A program made the translations under genes and the position numbers. A stretch of 64,000 nucleotides of DNA from Harmonia axyridis (lineage: Eukaryota > Arthropoda > Insecta > Coleoptera > Coccinellidae): positions 30,310,001-30,374,000 of the forward strand of contig NC_059504.1 of assembly GCF_914767665.1 (NCBI RefSeq), in the 5' to 3' direction. This document shows positions 54,361 to 64,000 of this stretch, piece after piece; the first letter of the stretch is position 1; each line of letters begins with the position of its first letter. The notes under the pieces were generated by a model. That model saw nothing but the letters and a program-made list of their open reading frames with translations, did not search any database and was not told the DNA's origin.

Positions 54361-56078
54361 ACTCGCTCTGCTCGCCGAAGGGGCTCCGCCCCTTGGACCC
54401 CGTCACTATGCCGGTAGATCCTTCACTGGGTATCCTTTTAAAAAATAAAAGATTTTTTTCGGAAACCTTGTATCGTTAGCTGATTTCAGACGATTCACTC
54501 GGTATACTATGCTGATTCTAGGGTGGAATTCTATATGATTTTTTTCCTAGAACATACCGTTTCGCTCTTGCTCATGAAAATATTTGATGCAAATAACTTT
54601 CCATGACGACAAATCAAGGGCGGTCCTAGCCTTAAATTTTGAGGGGGTTCGCCGTTATGGACTTCGAGTTTTTCTATGGGACCAAATCCCAGATTATACC
54701 GATATCAAGCCTTACCTCTCAAAACTATTTATATTCAGATATTCATATGAATATTTATATAAGGCGTACAACTTTGCGTCTGCTGTTTTGCAATAGATGG
54801 CTGTAACGGTAAGTGGTAGTAGAAAAAAATATATCATAGATGTCATACAATAAGTTAAGGTATTTGTGAACATAACGCCATAGACATGTTAGTCGATTTG
54901 TGTCTGCATCATAAAGTTATTCACGATTTACCATGTTAGCTTACGAGCCAAATTCTCGTCATTTGCGGGAGGTTTCAATTTTCTACTAAAATATGAAGGA
55001 ATCCACGGCTGAGGTTCATCGAATGCTTTAAAATACCTATAGTGAGAACGATATTGGTGGAAGAACGTTCCAACGATATTGTTTATGTCTAGGTTTAGTT
55101 ATTTTCTGGTACATCTGTAAAATGGCTTGTTCCGTTTGATTAAATAAATAAATAAATAGAAGACTGGTTTCAACGCTTCAAGAATGGTGATTTTGATGTC
55201 AAAGACCAGCATCGCGGTGGAAGTGAGAAGTTTTTTGAAGATGCAGAATTGGAGGCAATAATTGATCAAAACTCATGTCAAACGCAACAATAATTGTAGG
55301 ATCAATAGGAGTGATACTAAAAGCCATTTCAAAACGCCTGAAAGTCATAGGAATGACTCAGAAACAAGGAAATTGGGTGCGGTACGAGTTGAAGCCGCGA
55401 GGTGTTTGAACGTCGTTTATTTACTTGTGAACAGCTATTGCAAGACAAAGACGGAAGGGGTTTCTGCATCGGATTGGGACTGGAGACGAAAAATGGGTTC
55501 ATTACGATAATCCCAAACGCATAAAATCATGAGGATATCCCGACCATGCTTCCACATCGACGGCCAAACCAAATATTCACGGTTCTAAGGTCATGCTCAG
55601 TATTTGGTGGGACCAGCTCGGCGTAGTGTATTATGACTGAAAGAATCACAGGCGATTGTTATCGAACGCAATTAATGCGTTTGTACCGAGCATTGAAAGA
55701 CAAACCGCCGCAATTCAACGAGAGAGAAGATGAATTGATTTTACTGCATGACAATGCTCGACCCCATGTTGCGAAAGTAGTCAAGATATCCTACCCCACA
55801 ACCCTACCCGACGTATTCTCCAGGCGTTGATCCCACGGATTATCACTTGTTTACATCAATAGCACACGGCCTGGCTGACCAACACTTCCGATCTCATGAA
55901 GAAGTAAAAACTTGGATCGATTCGTGGATCGCTTCAAAAGATGACCAATTTTTTCAATTCGTACGCTGTCCGTAAGATGATAGAAAGTAGTGACCAGCGA
56001 TGGGCAATACTTTGAATTATGAATGTATAATCAGTTTTTCACAATAAAGCCTCGAATTTCGCAAAAAAGTTGTACCTT
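54361..56078 (+). repeat. Array unit 4, second part: module end and mariner
   Basis: Begins exactly where 43437 left off in the module (CTCGCTCTGCTCGCC) and continues through the hairpin to a mariner copy at 54762-56078. Confidence 0.8.
54762..56078 (+). mobile_element. Mariner copy in unit 4
   Basis: Starts AGGCGTACAACTTTGCG and ends TTGTACCTT before TA (56079-56080). It shares the ~100-base internal extra stretch (55063-55160) with the unit 1 copy. The transposase (ATG at 54993) is broken by many frameshifts; recognisable parts include RIGTGDEKW-like sequence, ITGDCYRTQ and LLHDNARPHVAK. Confidence 0.78.
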
Positions 56079-56869
56079 TATGTATTTGTTGCATTATAAT
56101 ATCATTATTTATTTATCAGGGTTTTAACAATTCAGGTAGAAATTAGAAAAAAATTAGATTGTTTGAATAAGACAATTGGCAACTACAACACAAAATCCAA
56201 TTTGGTCTTTAAAACTTTAAACCCTTTGAAAACCTTGTGATCACAGCGTCCTCGTCAACATCAATGTCCCTATGAATGTGGAGGAGGACAAAATACTCCA
56301 TAAAAATGGAAGCAAACTACTAAATATGTCGTTTTCCACTGAATCTTGTCATCTGAATCTTATTATTCTCCTCTATGATAGAAAAACTTTATTCAAATCA
56401 ACAGAATTTTCTCACACCAAAATATCACAGCGGTATATATCGATATTTTACTCTTGCATATTTCGATACATTTCGAGGGTTCAAAAAAATATCGATACAA
56501 TACATATCGATAGTTTTCTGACCTTTGTCCATTCCTAGTATGGATTTGCCGAACGCAGTCAGTAACCGTAACGATTTCATCATAACCATAAAGATTTCTC
56601 TATGTTCATAATTGTCAGTCAGATACATGTCATGAAATTTTGTTGAAATATAAATCGTATATTGTATTCTTCAATGATGAATAAAAAATAACCGATATCA
56701 ACCAAATTGTCAGATCCCATTTTTCCAGAAATGGCAATTCTTTCTTCGAAGTATTTGGGAGAAATGAATAATCAAAATGATAAGATAAGATAAGATAAGA
56801 TAAGATAATTTATTGATGCTCTTTTACAAAAATTCATTGTATTGCACACGTCACAGGATTCGATAAAAA

Positions 56870-57408
56870 GTACAACTTCGAAATGATATAAATCATTTCT
56901 CATCATTGTCAGAATATAAAAATAATAGAGATAACTTAATATAGTTATACAATTCTTAAATGATACAAAGTATCATTGTCAAAATATAAAGGCATTACTC
57001 AATAAAGTAATAACTTCGAAATTGTATAGAGCATTTCTCATCAATGTCAGAATATAAAAATAGTTGGAATAACTCAATAAAGTTATACAATTCTTAAATG
57101 ATACAGAGTATCATTGTCAAAATATAAAATATAAATGCATTACTCAATAAAGTAATACGACTATGAATGATATAGAATACCATTCCTCATTACAAACATT
57201 ACAACACAAAGAATAAATTAATTTAAAAGAGATTAAAATTGGAATAACTCAATAAAGTTAAACAATTCTTAAATGATACATAGTATCATTGTCAAAATAT
57301 AAAAGCATTACTCAATAAAGTAATACGACTATGAATGATATAAAATACCATTCCTCCTTACAAACATTACAACACAAAGAATAAATTAATTTAAAAGAGA
57401 TTAAAATT
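56870..57408 (-). repeat. Tandem repeats in the LINE 3' UTR
   Basis: Three to four units of about 140-170 bp alternate TTATACAATTCTTAAATGATAC, ATTGTCAAAATATAAA and CATTACTCAATAAAGTAATA blocks. The block at 57196-57240, which also encodes the end of ORF2, is repeated at 57376-57410. So the duplication took in the stop codon region. Confidence 0.75.
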
Positions 57409-59724
57409 CAAACTACTGGACAGGAACTCTTGGACACTCCAGAACGCATGCTGCCGCAAAAATTCACCAACAGTTTGCTTATACTTTTGGAGACTGAGCC
57501 TTTTCACCTCTTCAGGTATCTTATTAAAAAGTTTATGTGAAATGAAATTAGGTCCATTCTTGGATTTTTCTAATCGCATATACTTAGATTTAATGTTGTT
57601 TCTATATCGTGTGTAATAATCATGGGTATCACCAAACTTCGGAAGATCCCTGTTATTATTATATGCATAAACAAGACATTCATAAATATAGATAGAGGGA
57701 AATGTCAGGATTTTAAGTTTTTTGAAGGCGTCTACGCAATCATCCCTGTAGTTTAATCCAGCAACTATTCTAACTGCTCTTCTTTGTAATCTGAAAATAC
57801 CCTCCCTACTAGAACAGTTACCCCAGATCAGTACACAGTATCTCAGATGTGACTCGACCAGACTATGATAAGCAACCTTGATAACATCCTTTGACACAAT
57901 GTTGGCCAAGTTACGAAGCAGGAAGGTATTTTTTATTATTTTGGATGCTATTTCATTGGCATGGGAGATCCAGGTGAGACTTGGATCTAGGTAAACTCCC
58001 AGAAACCTGACCGATTCACTGGTAGTATGATTTGAAATCCCTCTCAAATTGAACAACATAGTTTCTGTCTTTTCTGCATTGCAAACTAGCATATTTGATA
58101 CGAACCATTCCTTGGCTCTCAGCTCTGCCACTCTCGCAAGCTGTTCAACCCCATGCAGTTCTCGATGCTCCACTGTAATTCCAGAGTCATCAGCCCACAG
58201 TAGGTGTTCATACATAGCCATGAAGTAGGAGAAATCATTCATAAAAATTATGAATAATAGGGGTCCTAATATGGAACCTTGTGGTACCCCAAGACTTAAC
58301 AGACCCTCTGTAGACCATGTACCATTGCAAAAGACCTTCTGCTTCCTGTCTGTGAAATATGATATAATTAGTCTAAGACTAATCTCATCGAACCCATACT
58401 TTGCCAGCTTGTCTAGAAGAGCCTGCGGGGAAACACACTCGAAAGCTCGACTCAGATCTAAAAATATTGATAGTGAAAGCAAGCCCTTCTCAAAACAGTC
58501 AAGCGTATATTCAACAAAACGTAATATAGCATCACATGTTCTCGATTTCTTTCTAAATCCGAATTGATTTTTGTATAAGAGATTTTCACTCTCAAAATGG
58601 TTCATTACCTGATTATGGATTATTTTCTCGAAGACTTTTGAGAAAATTGGGAGTAGCGAAATCGGTCGATAGTTTTTTTGTCATTCTTATCACCTTTTTT
58701 GTGTATAGGGATTACTTTTGCCACCTTCAAACAATCTGGAAAAACTCCCTCCTCAATGCAACGGTTCACCATTCTAGTGAGAGGCCTCACTAAATGATTT
58801 ATATTCCTTTTCAGGAGTGATATTGATAAACCGTAGTAGTCCCTCGATTTACTACCCTTTAGGGAACATATTGCATCTCTTACATTATTGAAAGACACTT
58901 CCTGAAATCGAAAACCATTTTTATATTGATAGTTTGTATCTGTAAAATTCTTAGGTTCAGTAATTCCCGTTTTTGGCAAATTATCTACAACTTCATGGGG
59001 TAAGGAAATAAAATAAGAATTAAAATCCTGGGAGCTTATAGGGATAGATGGAATTGCCTCAGGATGTCTCTTCCTGTTTATTATTTTCCACATGTTTTTG
59101 CCAGGATTATTTATCATTTGCTGACATTCGAGCCATGCGCAAAGCTTTTCTGTACTCACTACGTACTTTATTCCGCACCATCTTTATGTCATCAGTTCTA
59201 AAGTGATTATACATGTCATTGTAAAGTCTCACTTTCTCCCTCATCGCTACCATGTTACCAGAGAACCATTTTACCCCGGAGTCGCTTGTTCTGGTTTTAA
59301 TATCAACCTCTGGAAAAGATTCGAGGAAAATTTCTATGAACCGATTGTGAAAAGCATCAAAACAATCATTGGGTGACAATGAATCATCATATATAAAAGA
59401 CCAATCTTGTTCGCTCAATATATTGTGCATCATACAAAAGCCTACCTGAGTTAAGGGTCTGTATCTGTTTTTGGTAATATAGTTAGTCAGTGCTAAGGGT
59501 CTTGGGATATTAATGCACTGTGCCTTGTGATCAGAAAACTCTACTGTCAAAATTTTGGGAAAAAAACTGCTCGATCCCGAATACCTTACAAAAATGTTAT
59601 CAATGCAGTTATTGTTCCTCGTTGGCTCATAAATTGTTTGCTTCAAACCGTACGATTGAAAGACCTCCAACAGTACTTCTGCGTTCCTGTCCAGTACATT
59701 ATTGCTATTTATATTAAAACACAC
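57391..59724 (-). pseudogene. LINE endonuclease (C-part) and reverse transcriptase
   Basis: 59724-59107 holds the C-terminal endonuclease (NCIDNIFV, VEFSDHKAQ). After a frame change near 59150 come the linker and RT start (SKSRDYYGLSISLLK, KVIPIHKKGDK). A one-base gain in an A run near 58665 shifts the frame just before 58605. From there 404 codons are open: NQFGFRKKSRTCDA, LDLSRAFE, GVPQGSILGPLLF, catalytic LLWADDSG (tryptophan where tyrosine or phenylalanine is usual), thumb LGVYLDPSLTW, and a C-terminal tail ending NFNLF. No RNase H. A dead but fairly young copy. Confidence 0.88.
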
Positions 59725-59991
59725 ATTAATGTGAGCGTTATTATCAGTATTTCAAGAAAGTTCTTCATGCTTATAGGTTTGTAAAGAAATTTCAGAGAAT
59801 ATTGAATAATAATATAATCCCAACATTAAAATTTTGAATTAGCACATTTCTTCTTTATAGGGACATGTATGATGCATAAGTCCAAATTTAATTGATGATT
59901 GGGTGGGAAAAATTGACAAAAAAGTTTATGTTTATTGGTTAAGTTGTAATCCTTTTTAAGGTCCTTTTTTTTGTTCATTTGATAGTTACAA

Positions 59992-60845
59992 AGTGTTGGG
60001 CATAATCGGATGATTTCAATAATCGGTTATTCGATAACCGAGCATTTCAAAAATCGGATGTTTATTCGAATAAAAATCCTCGTATGCGATATGACCTTCA
60101 ATGCGTTAAAAATGTCTAAATATCGTCGGCAATAGCCAAAGATTCCCGAATACGTTGCGCTAAGTGATAAACTACACATTTTATCACTTGGTAGACATTT
60201 GGATCATTCAGTCACCGGGAACAATTCATTACTCAGCTGAATATGCGTCTTCGGGAAATCACTCTGATGCCTGAGACTTATGTCATTCATGAAATCTTAA
60301 AATTTTTTATTCCATTCACACCAATAATTAGGGAATCCTACTTGAGTTTCTATTCCAAATTTATTTGAAACTGGAGTTGAGGTTTCATAAATTGTAAATA
60401 AAATGCATTTGGCATGTCAGAGTGATCTCAACAAAATAATATGATACATTTTCTGATTTGAAGTCAGAAAAGTACGAAGCCATTAATGAATCATCAGAAA
60501 CCCTTATTCCTATAAAATAAAAGGGGTTAGCTCTCATACATTTCAGTTTGAATGTTCCAACGAAAGTAATTTCATCTTGGAACGGTTAATTATTTCCGAA
60601 AATAAAAATGCGTCCTGGAGAATCGTAAATTGAATAATCGGAAATGTACACGATGATTCCTCGTCGAGTTCGAGTAGATGCAGCATATGAATAACGAAAT
60701 CAAACGAAGACTTTCGAGATGCGAGTCTCCGCACTGAAAATAGAGTGCCGAGTATTTAGCGATACGAACATTTCGATGCTCGGATGTTACCGAGCATTTT
60801 GAAAATCGGTTAACCGAGTATTTCTATCCGAGGATGCCCATCACT
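59992..60845. mobile_element. Non-autonomous hAT element
   Basis: 854 bp with ends AGTGTTGGGCAT and the inverse of AGTGATGGGCAT (one mismatch in 12), flanked by an exact 8-bp duplication AGTTACAA (59984-59991 and 60846-60853). The empty site is at about 24139. CGGTTA/TCGGATG-type repeats cluster near both ends, as is usual for hAT subterminal sites. No transposase is recognised. Confidence 0.87.
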
Positions 60846-61499
60846 AGTTACAATAGACAATTATTAGCATATTTTTCTCTGAATTTCAACTTTGAAAGAA
60901 AATTTGTCTTTTCATGTCTTGCCGATGAAAATATTGATATTCTTGTAAGTCAATTCAAATTGAATAATAGATATATTGTAAGGGCTATCATTCCATTGGA
61001 TATTTACTTGTGAGCCCTGAAATGAAGTTACATTTATTCAATTGAATCATTTATAGAGATACTACCTGAAATAAGGAAATTGCATTCAATGTTTATTTTC
61101 AGTTTTGACAAATATTGAATTTACATAATCGTTCGATAAGATCTATGAAAAGACCTACAGTGAGGTTTTTGTTTCAGGAATATTCAGTATAGCTATAATA
61201 AACAAACTAAAAAGAGGCAGAATGAATAATAGATCTACCTTTCGGATACCCATGGCTGATGTTGCATCATAAGTAATCATAATATCATATCTAGGTGTAA
61301 CATCTTTGAGAAAACAGGTTATAAGAAGTCCCTGATTTCCAAGGTTTATCAATACATTTTTCAGTTGAGCAGTAAATTATTCTTCTATTCCATATTTTGT
61401 AAAGAAATACAATATAGTTGCAACAATTTGAAGGACCTATTGGAAATTCCTGACGAACTAAGGAGTTTTCTTAGTATCTGAAGATTGTATTGATGCAAT

Positions 61500-61860
61500 G
61501 TTATAGAACAAATTTGCGGCAATGGGTTTTAATCAGAAGTGAATTAAACAGGGCAATTTATGTCCTATATAGTATATGAAATTTTGATAGATATGAGTTT
61601 CAAAAGATCAACAATTGAGCATAGTATTTACATAAATCAAAAAATAACTTGCTTACTATTGTTGAATTGTACGAGGATGACTTTTTGGTTTCAACTTATG
61701 TTAATTCTGAATGAATTTTCTGATAAAGAAATTAGGGGAAGCTAACAAATGATAAGGGATGAATATTACTAAAAATTATGGAAAAGGTAGTAAAGCTTTC
61801 TATTATATTCTTCAATCTCATCTCTATCTCATTGTTGAACACCGGAAAAGTGCAAAACTC
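61500..61860 (+). pseudogene. Copia RT traces in unit 5
   Basis: A degraded counterpart of 24780-25320: LYEDDFLVSTYVN at about 61660 stands for the LYVDDFFVLTNVN box of other units. The segment containing PDIAYSVN is missing. Confidence 0.65.
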
Positions 61861-62650
61861 ATTTCAAGACGCAAGTAAAAAAAGATCATTGTTCAATTTT
61901 TATTTCAGTCGAAAGGACCTGAGTATTTGAAATCGGTACTAAAATTGTATCGGCCAATACTATTGACCCATATTAGTGGGTTCGATAACTACACTGACTT
62001 GATTTTTTCAAATGTTTACTTTGGATCTGAATCAATGAATAATTTAGTTTTTACCAAAATGAAAAGCAATGAATAAATCAGTAGTATAGCATTTTTGAAA
62101 TGGCCATATAGCACCTATTCCTATGACGATTAAAAGTTTGGAAACTTTAGTGAACGAATAGGTATCTACATTTTTATACAAATTTGATCATTCATTCATG
62201 ACATGGAAATTTTCAATAAATTGTTGCTTTTTAAAGTATTTTATACCTTCATTGAATAGCTGGAAAATTGATACCAATTTCGAAAGTGACTGCCATGTTA
62301 AAATTCTTCATATACCGAATGATCCTTCAAAATTTATTTCTGTCGTAACATTTTGACTAGTATTTCAACTGATATATTCTATAGGTTATTGAAATCAATA
62401 TCTTCAAAGTACTATTGAAAAGACTTATAATGGAATTTAAAAGAATATGTCTTTCTCAATTTTATAGTCATATATGATATGATGCATAGGTCCAAATTTA
62501 ATCAATTCACATCTAAAGTGAATTTTATGTTTAGAAATAATCAGTATAGCTATAATAAACAAACTAAAAAGAGACAGAATGAATAGACTTGCCTTTCAAA
62601 TACCCATGGCCTATGTTACCACATAAGCAATTATAATATCTTATTTCGGT

Positions 62651-64000
62651 GATCTGTAACAGGTTTCTAGGTCAGGGATTTATTCACAAAACCAATTTTC
62701 TGTAAAAAAGACCAACTAGTTTCGACTTTATTTGAAAGTCTTCATCAGGGCTCTGAAATGGAACAACAAGAACTACAATCAAATACAGATGCACGAAATT
62801 ACAGCATTAAAAGTTAAAATCTCATTTTTAAAATCTTTACAAACATATAAATTCAGAAAGTGAGGAAACATGTTAGAAAAATATCGTGTTTTGACTGAGT
62901 TGTCGACTTACATTTTCACTTTGTGTGGTTCCGTTGTCAATAATTAAAATGTTGGAAATGATAACAACTGCTTGCATAAAGGACTTTTCAAAAACTGAGG
63001 TTAGCATATCAGTTGTTTATGGAGTGTGCGCGTTTAATCTTGGTTGGACAACAACTTCTATCAATCTTTCATTTTTTCTATTAAATAATAGTACGCGGTA
63101 TTCAGAATTTCTATGTCATTTCTCTTATTGATGGAATTTTTGTCCTGTTTTATGGATATCATCTCATGTAATAACTGTTTCTTTAAATTCGTCTGCCTAC
63201 CTAATATTCCTACTGAGCCCGGATCGAAATTAAATAAATGAAGGAGATTTCTAACGTGCTCCGCTAATGCAGTATTATTTTCTTTTTTGTTCTTCAATGG
63301 ATTGAGGATGTTAAGGGAGTCTCTTTTGTGTTCAGAAATTCGGTCCTTAAGGTACCGACCAGTTTGTCCTATATATGTGGCTGGACAGTCTTTACAAGAT
63401 ATTTTATAGATGATGTTACTGAGTAATTCTATGGAGGTTGCACTCTTCGTTTTTGTGAAGAATTTTTTAGTATTATCAGATTTGAATGCTATATTGATGT
63501 TTAATTTGGTGAATATATTCTTGATTTGCTCTCCTAGATTTTCAACGTAAGTTACTTTGAAATACTTTTTGTTTTCCTCTTCTTCTTGTGGTCTGTGGTG
63601 CTCAGGTTCTTTTCTGTTAAGAATTTTATTTATGAATTTAGCGGGATAGTTATTTTTTTTCCAGAATTGATTTTATTTTAATGATATTTTGTTCGTGAAA
63701 TTCGTTGTAAGAAAGTTTGAGAGCTCTATGTTTTAAATTATTAATGATGTTAATTTTTTGTGTCATATTGTGTTTTGAGTTGAAATTAAGTATTCTCCCG
63801 GAAAATATTGGTTTTCGGTACCAGTCTGTTATTATCCTATTATTTCGTCTAATCAACAATATTTCTAAAAAAGGTAGTGTATTATCTCGTGATTCTAATT
63901 CAATAGTGAATTTTAAGCGGGGATGAATGCTATTGAATGCTGCAAAGATTTCATCCTTTTTATCGAAAGGAATACATGTGAAAATATCATCAACATATCT
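62651..64000 (-). mobile_element. Penelope-like element, 3' part
   Basis: Minus-strand element entering from the right edge. Coding ends at 63061, and about 400 bases of downstream sequence follow. 62700-62750 contains AGTTTCGACTT ... TCTTCATCAGGGCTCTGAA, resembling the conserved terminal region of Penelope-like elements. The boundary near 62650 is set by where array sequence stops. Confidence 0.75.
63061..64000 (-). pseudogene. Penelope-like RT and GIY-YIG endonuclease, one frameshift
   Basis: From the right edge: YVDDIF (RT catalytic box), SRDNTLPFLEILLIRR, TDWYRKPIFSGRILNF and a thumb region to 63650, where the frame stops. A run of eight A at about 63651-63658 joins it to the next frame, which is open to 63061: SKTKS-type linker, ISCKDCPATYIGQTGRYLKDRISEHKR (cysteine pair and GIY-YIG motif), NTALAEHV. 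GIY-YIG is the nuclease that distinguishes this class. Whether the A-run shift is decay, assembly error or programmed cannot be told here. The N-terminal RT lies beyond 64000. Confidence 0.88.

Larger units (their letters stand above)
56779..59730 (-). mobile_element. LINE (Jockey/CR1-like), 5'-truncated, with GATAA-repeat tail
   Basis: Inserted in the unit 5 block: uninterrupted sequence is seen at 23880-23895 (ATAATCAAAATGTGAGCG). The minus-strand 3' end carries six GATAA units (56779-56808, read TTATC on the element strand). The 5' end at about 59730 lies inside the endonuclease. The only candidate target duplication is AATG. Confidence 0.82.
56079..62650 (+). repeat. Array unit 5, interrupted by a LINE and a hAT element
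   Basis: Follows the unit 4 mariner directly: post-mariner block, TATCGATA stretch (56432-56520), a LINE at 56779-59730, the 59740-61480 block with a hAT element inside, copia traces (LYEDDFLVSTYVN near 61660), and the AT-rich block 61910-62650. It ends where the Penelope-like element begins. Confidence 0.77.

Noticed and set aside
1..64000. CRISPR arrays, tRNA and rRNA genes
   Set aside because: No regularly spaced short repeats, no cloverleaf with A and B boxes and no rRNA-like stretch was seen; the organism is a eukaryote.

Overview
The window is AT-rich eukaryotic DNA almost entirely built from transposable elements. The mixture (BEL/Pao, Ty3/gypsy, copia, mariner, a DD41D Tc1/mariner element, hAT, RTE- and Jockey/CR1-like LINEs, a Penelope-like element) and a TATA + TCAGT core promoter point to an arthropod, most likely an insect; a beetle is my guess only. 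I see no complete host gene, tRNA, rRNA or CRISPR. The one recognisable host coding fragment is the C-terminal domain of nascent-polypeptide-associated complex alpha (NAC alpha) at 19599-19763 (-).

Layout. 1-3430: decayed Ty3/gypsy element on the minus strand. 3470-10047: a plus-strand LINE with RNase H, split by a 4.66-kb BEL/Pao element (3616-8271) with two LTRs and a 6-bp target duplication. 10352-12799: minus-strand LINE remnant, then BEL/Pao gag/protease remnant and a probable LTR. 12800-14756: small TA-flanked MITEs and a hairpin. 14757-62650: a head-to-tail array of a complex repeat with a period near 5.5 kb, cut up by later insertions. 62650-64000: a Penelope-like element running off the right edge.

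The array is the main discovery. Each unit, in plus-strand order, holds a leader (two units carry a conserved TATA box and a short intron-like segment), copia-derived fragments, a conserved AT-rich block, a module with a 112-codon ORF crossing a GC-rich hairpin, and a mariner copy. Removing dated insertions (17274-18790 upstream, 26214-31324, 34838-36652, 38514-40233, 43438-54360, 56779-59730, 59992-60845) makes the units line up. The 112-codon ORF stays open in three copies that differ mainly at synonymous positions, while a truncated copy differs only at nonsynonymous ones. That pattern suggests selection on the protein in the source lineage.

Inserted elements are informative in themselves. 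They include an uninterrupted DD41D transposase gene in a 2.58-kb transposon with inverted repeats of about 510 bp; several decayed relatives that share CAGGGTG ends and TA duplications; a full-length RTE LINE with one in-frame stop; two hAT-type elements with perfect 8-bp duplications and empty sites visible in sister repeat copies; and a perfect 34-bp palindrome flanked by 8-bp duplications. Almost all coordinates of element ends come from reading matching ends and empty sites directly; family names rest on motif recognition, not on a search.
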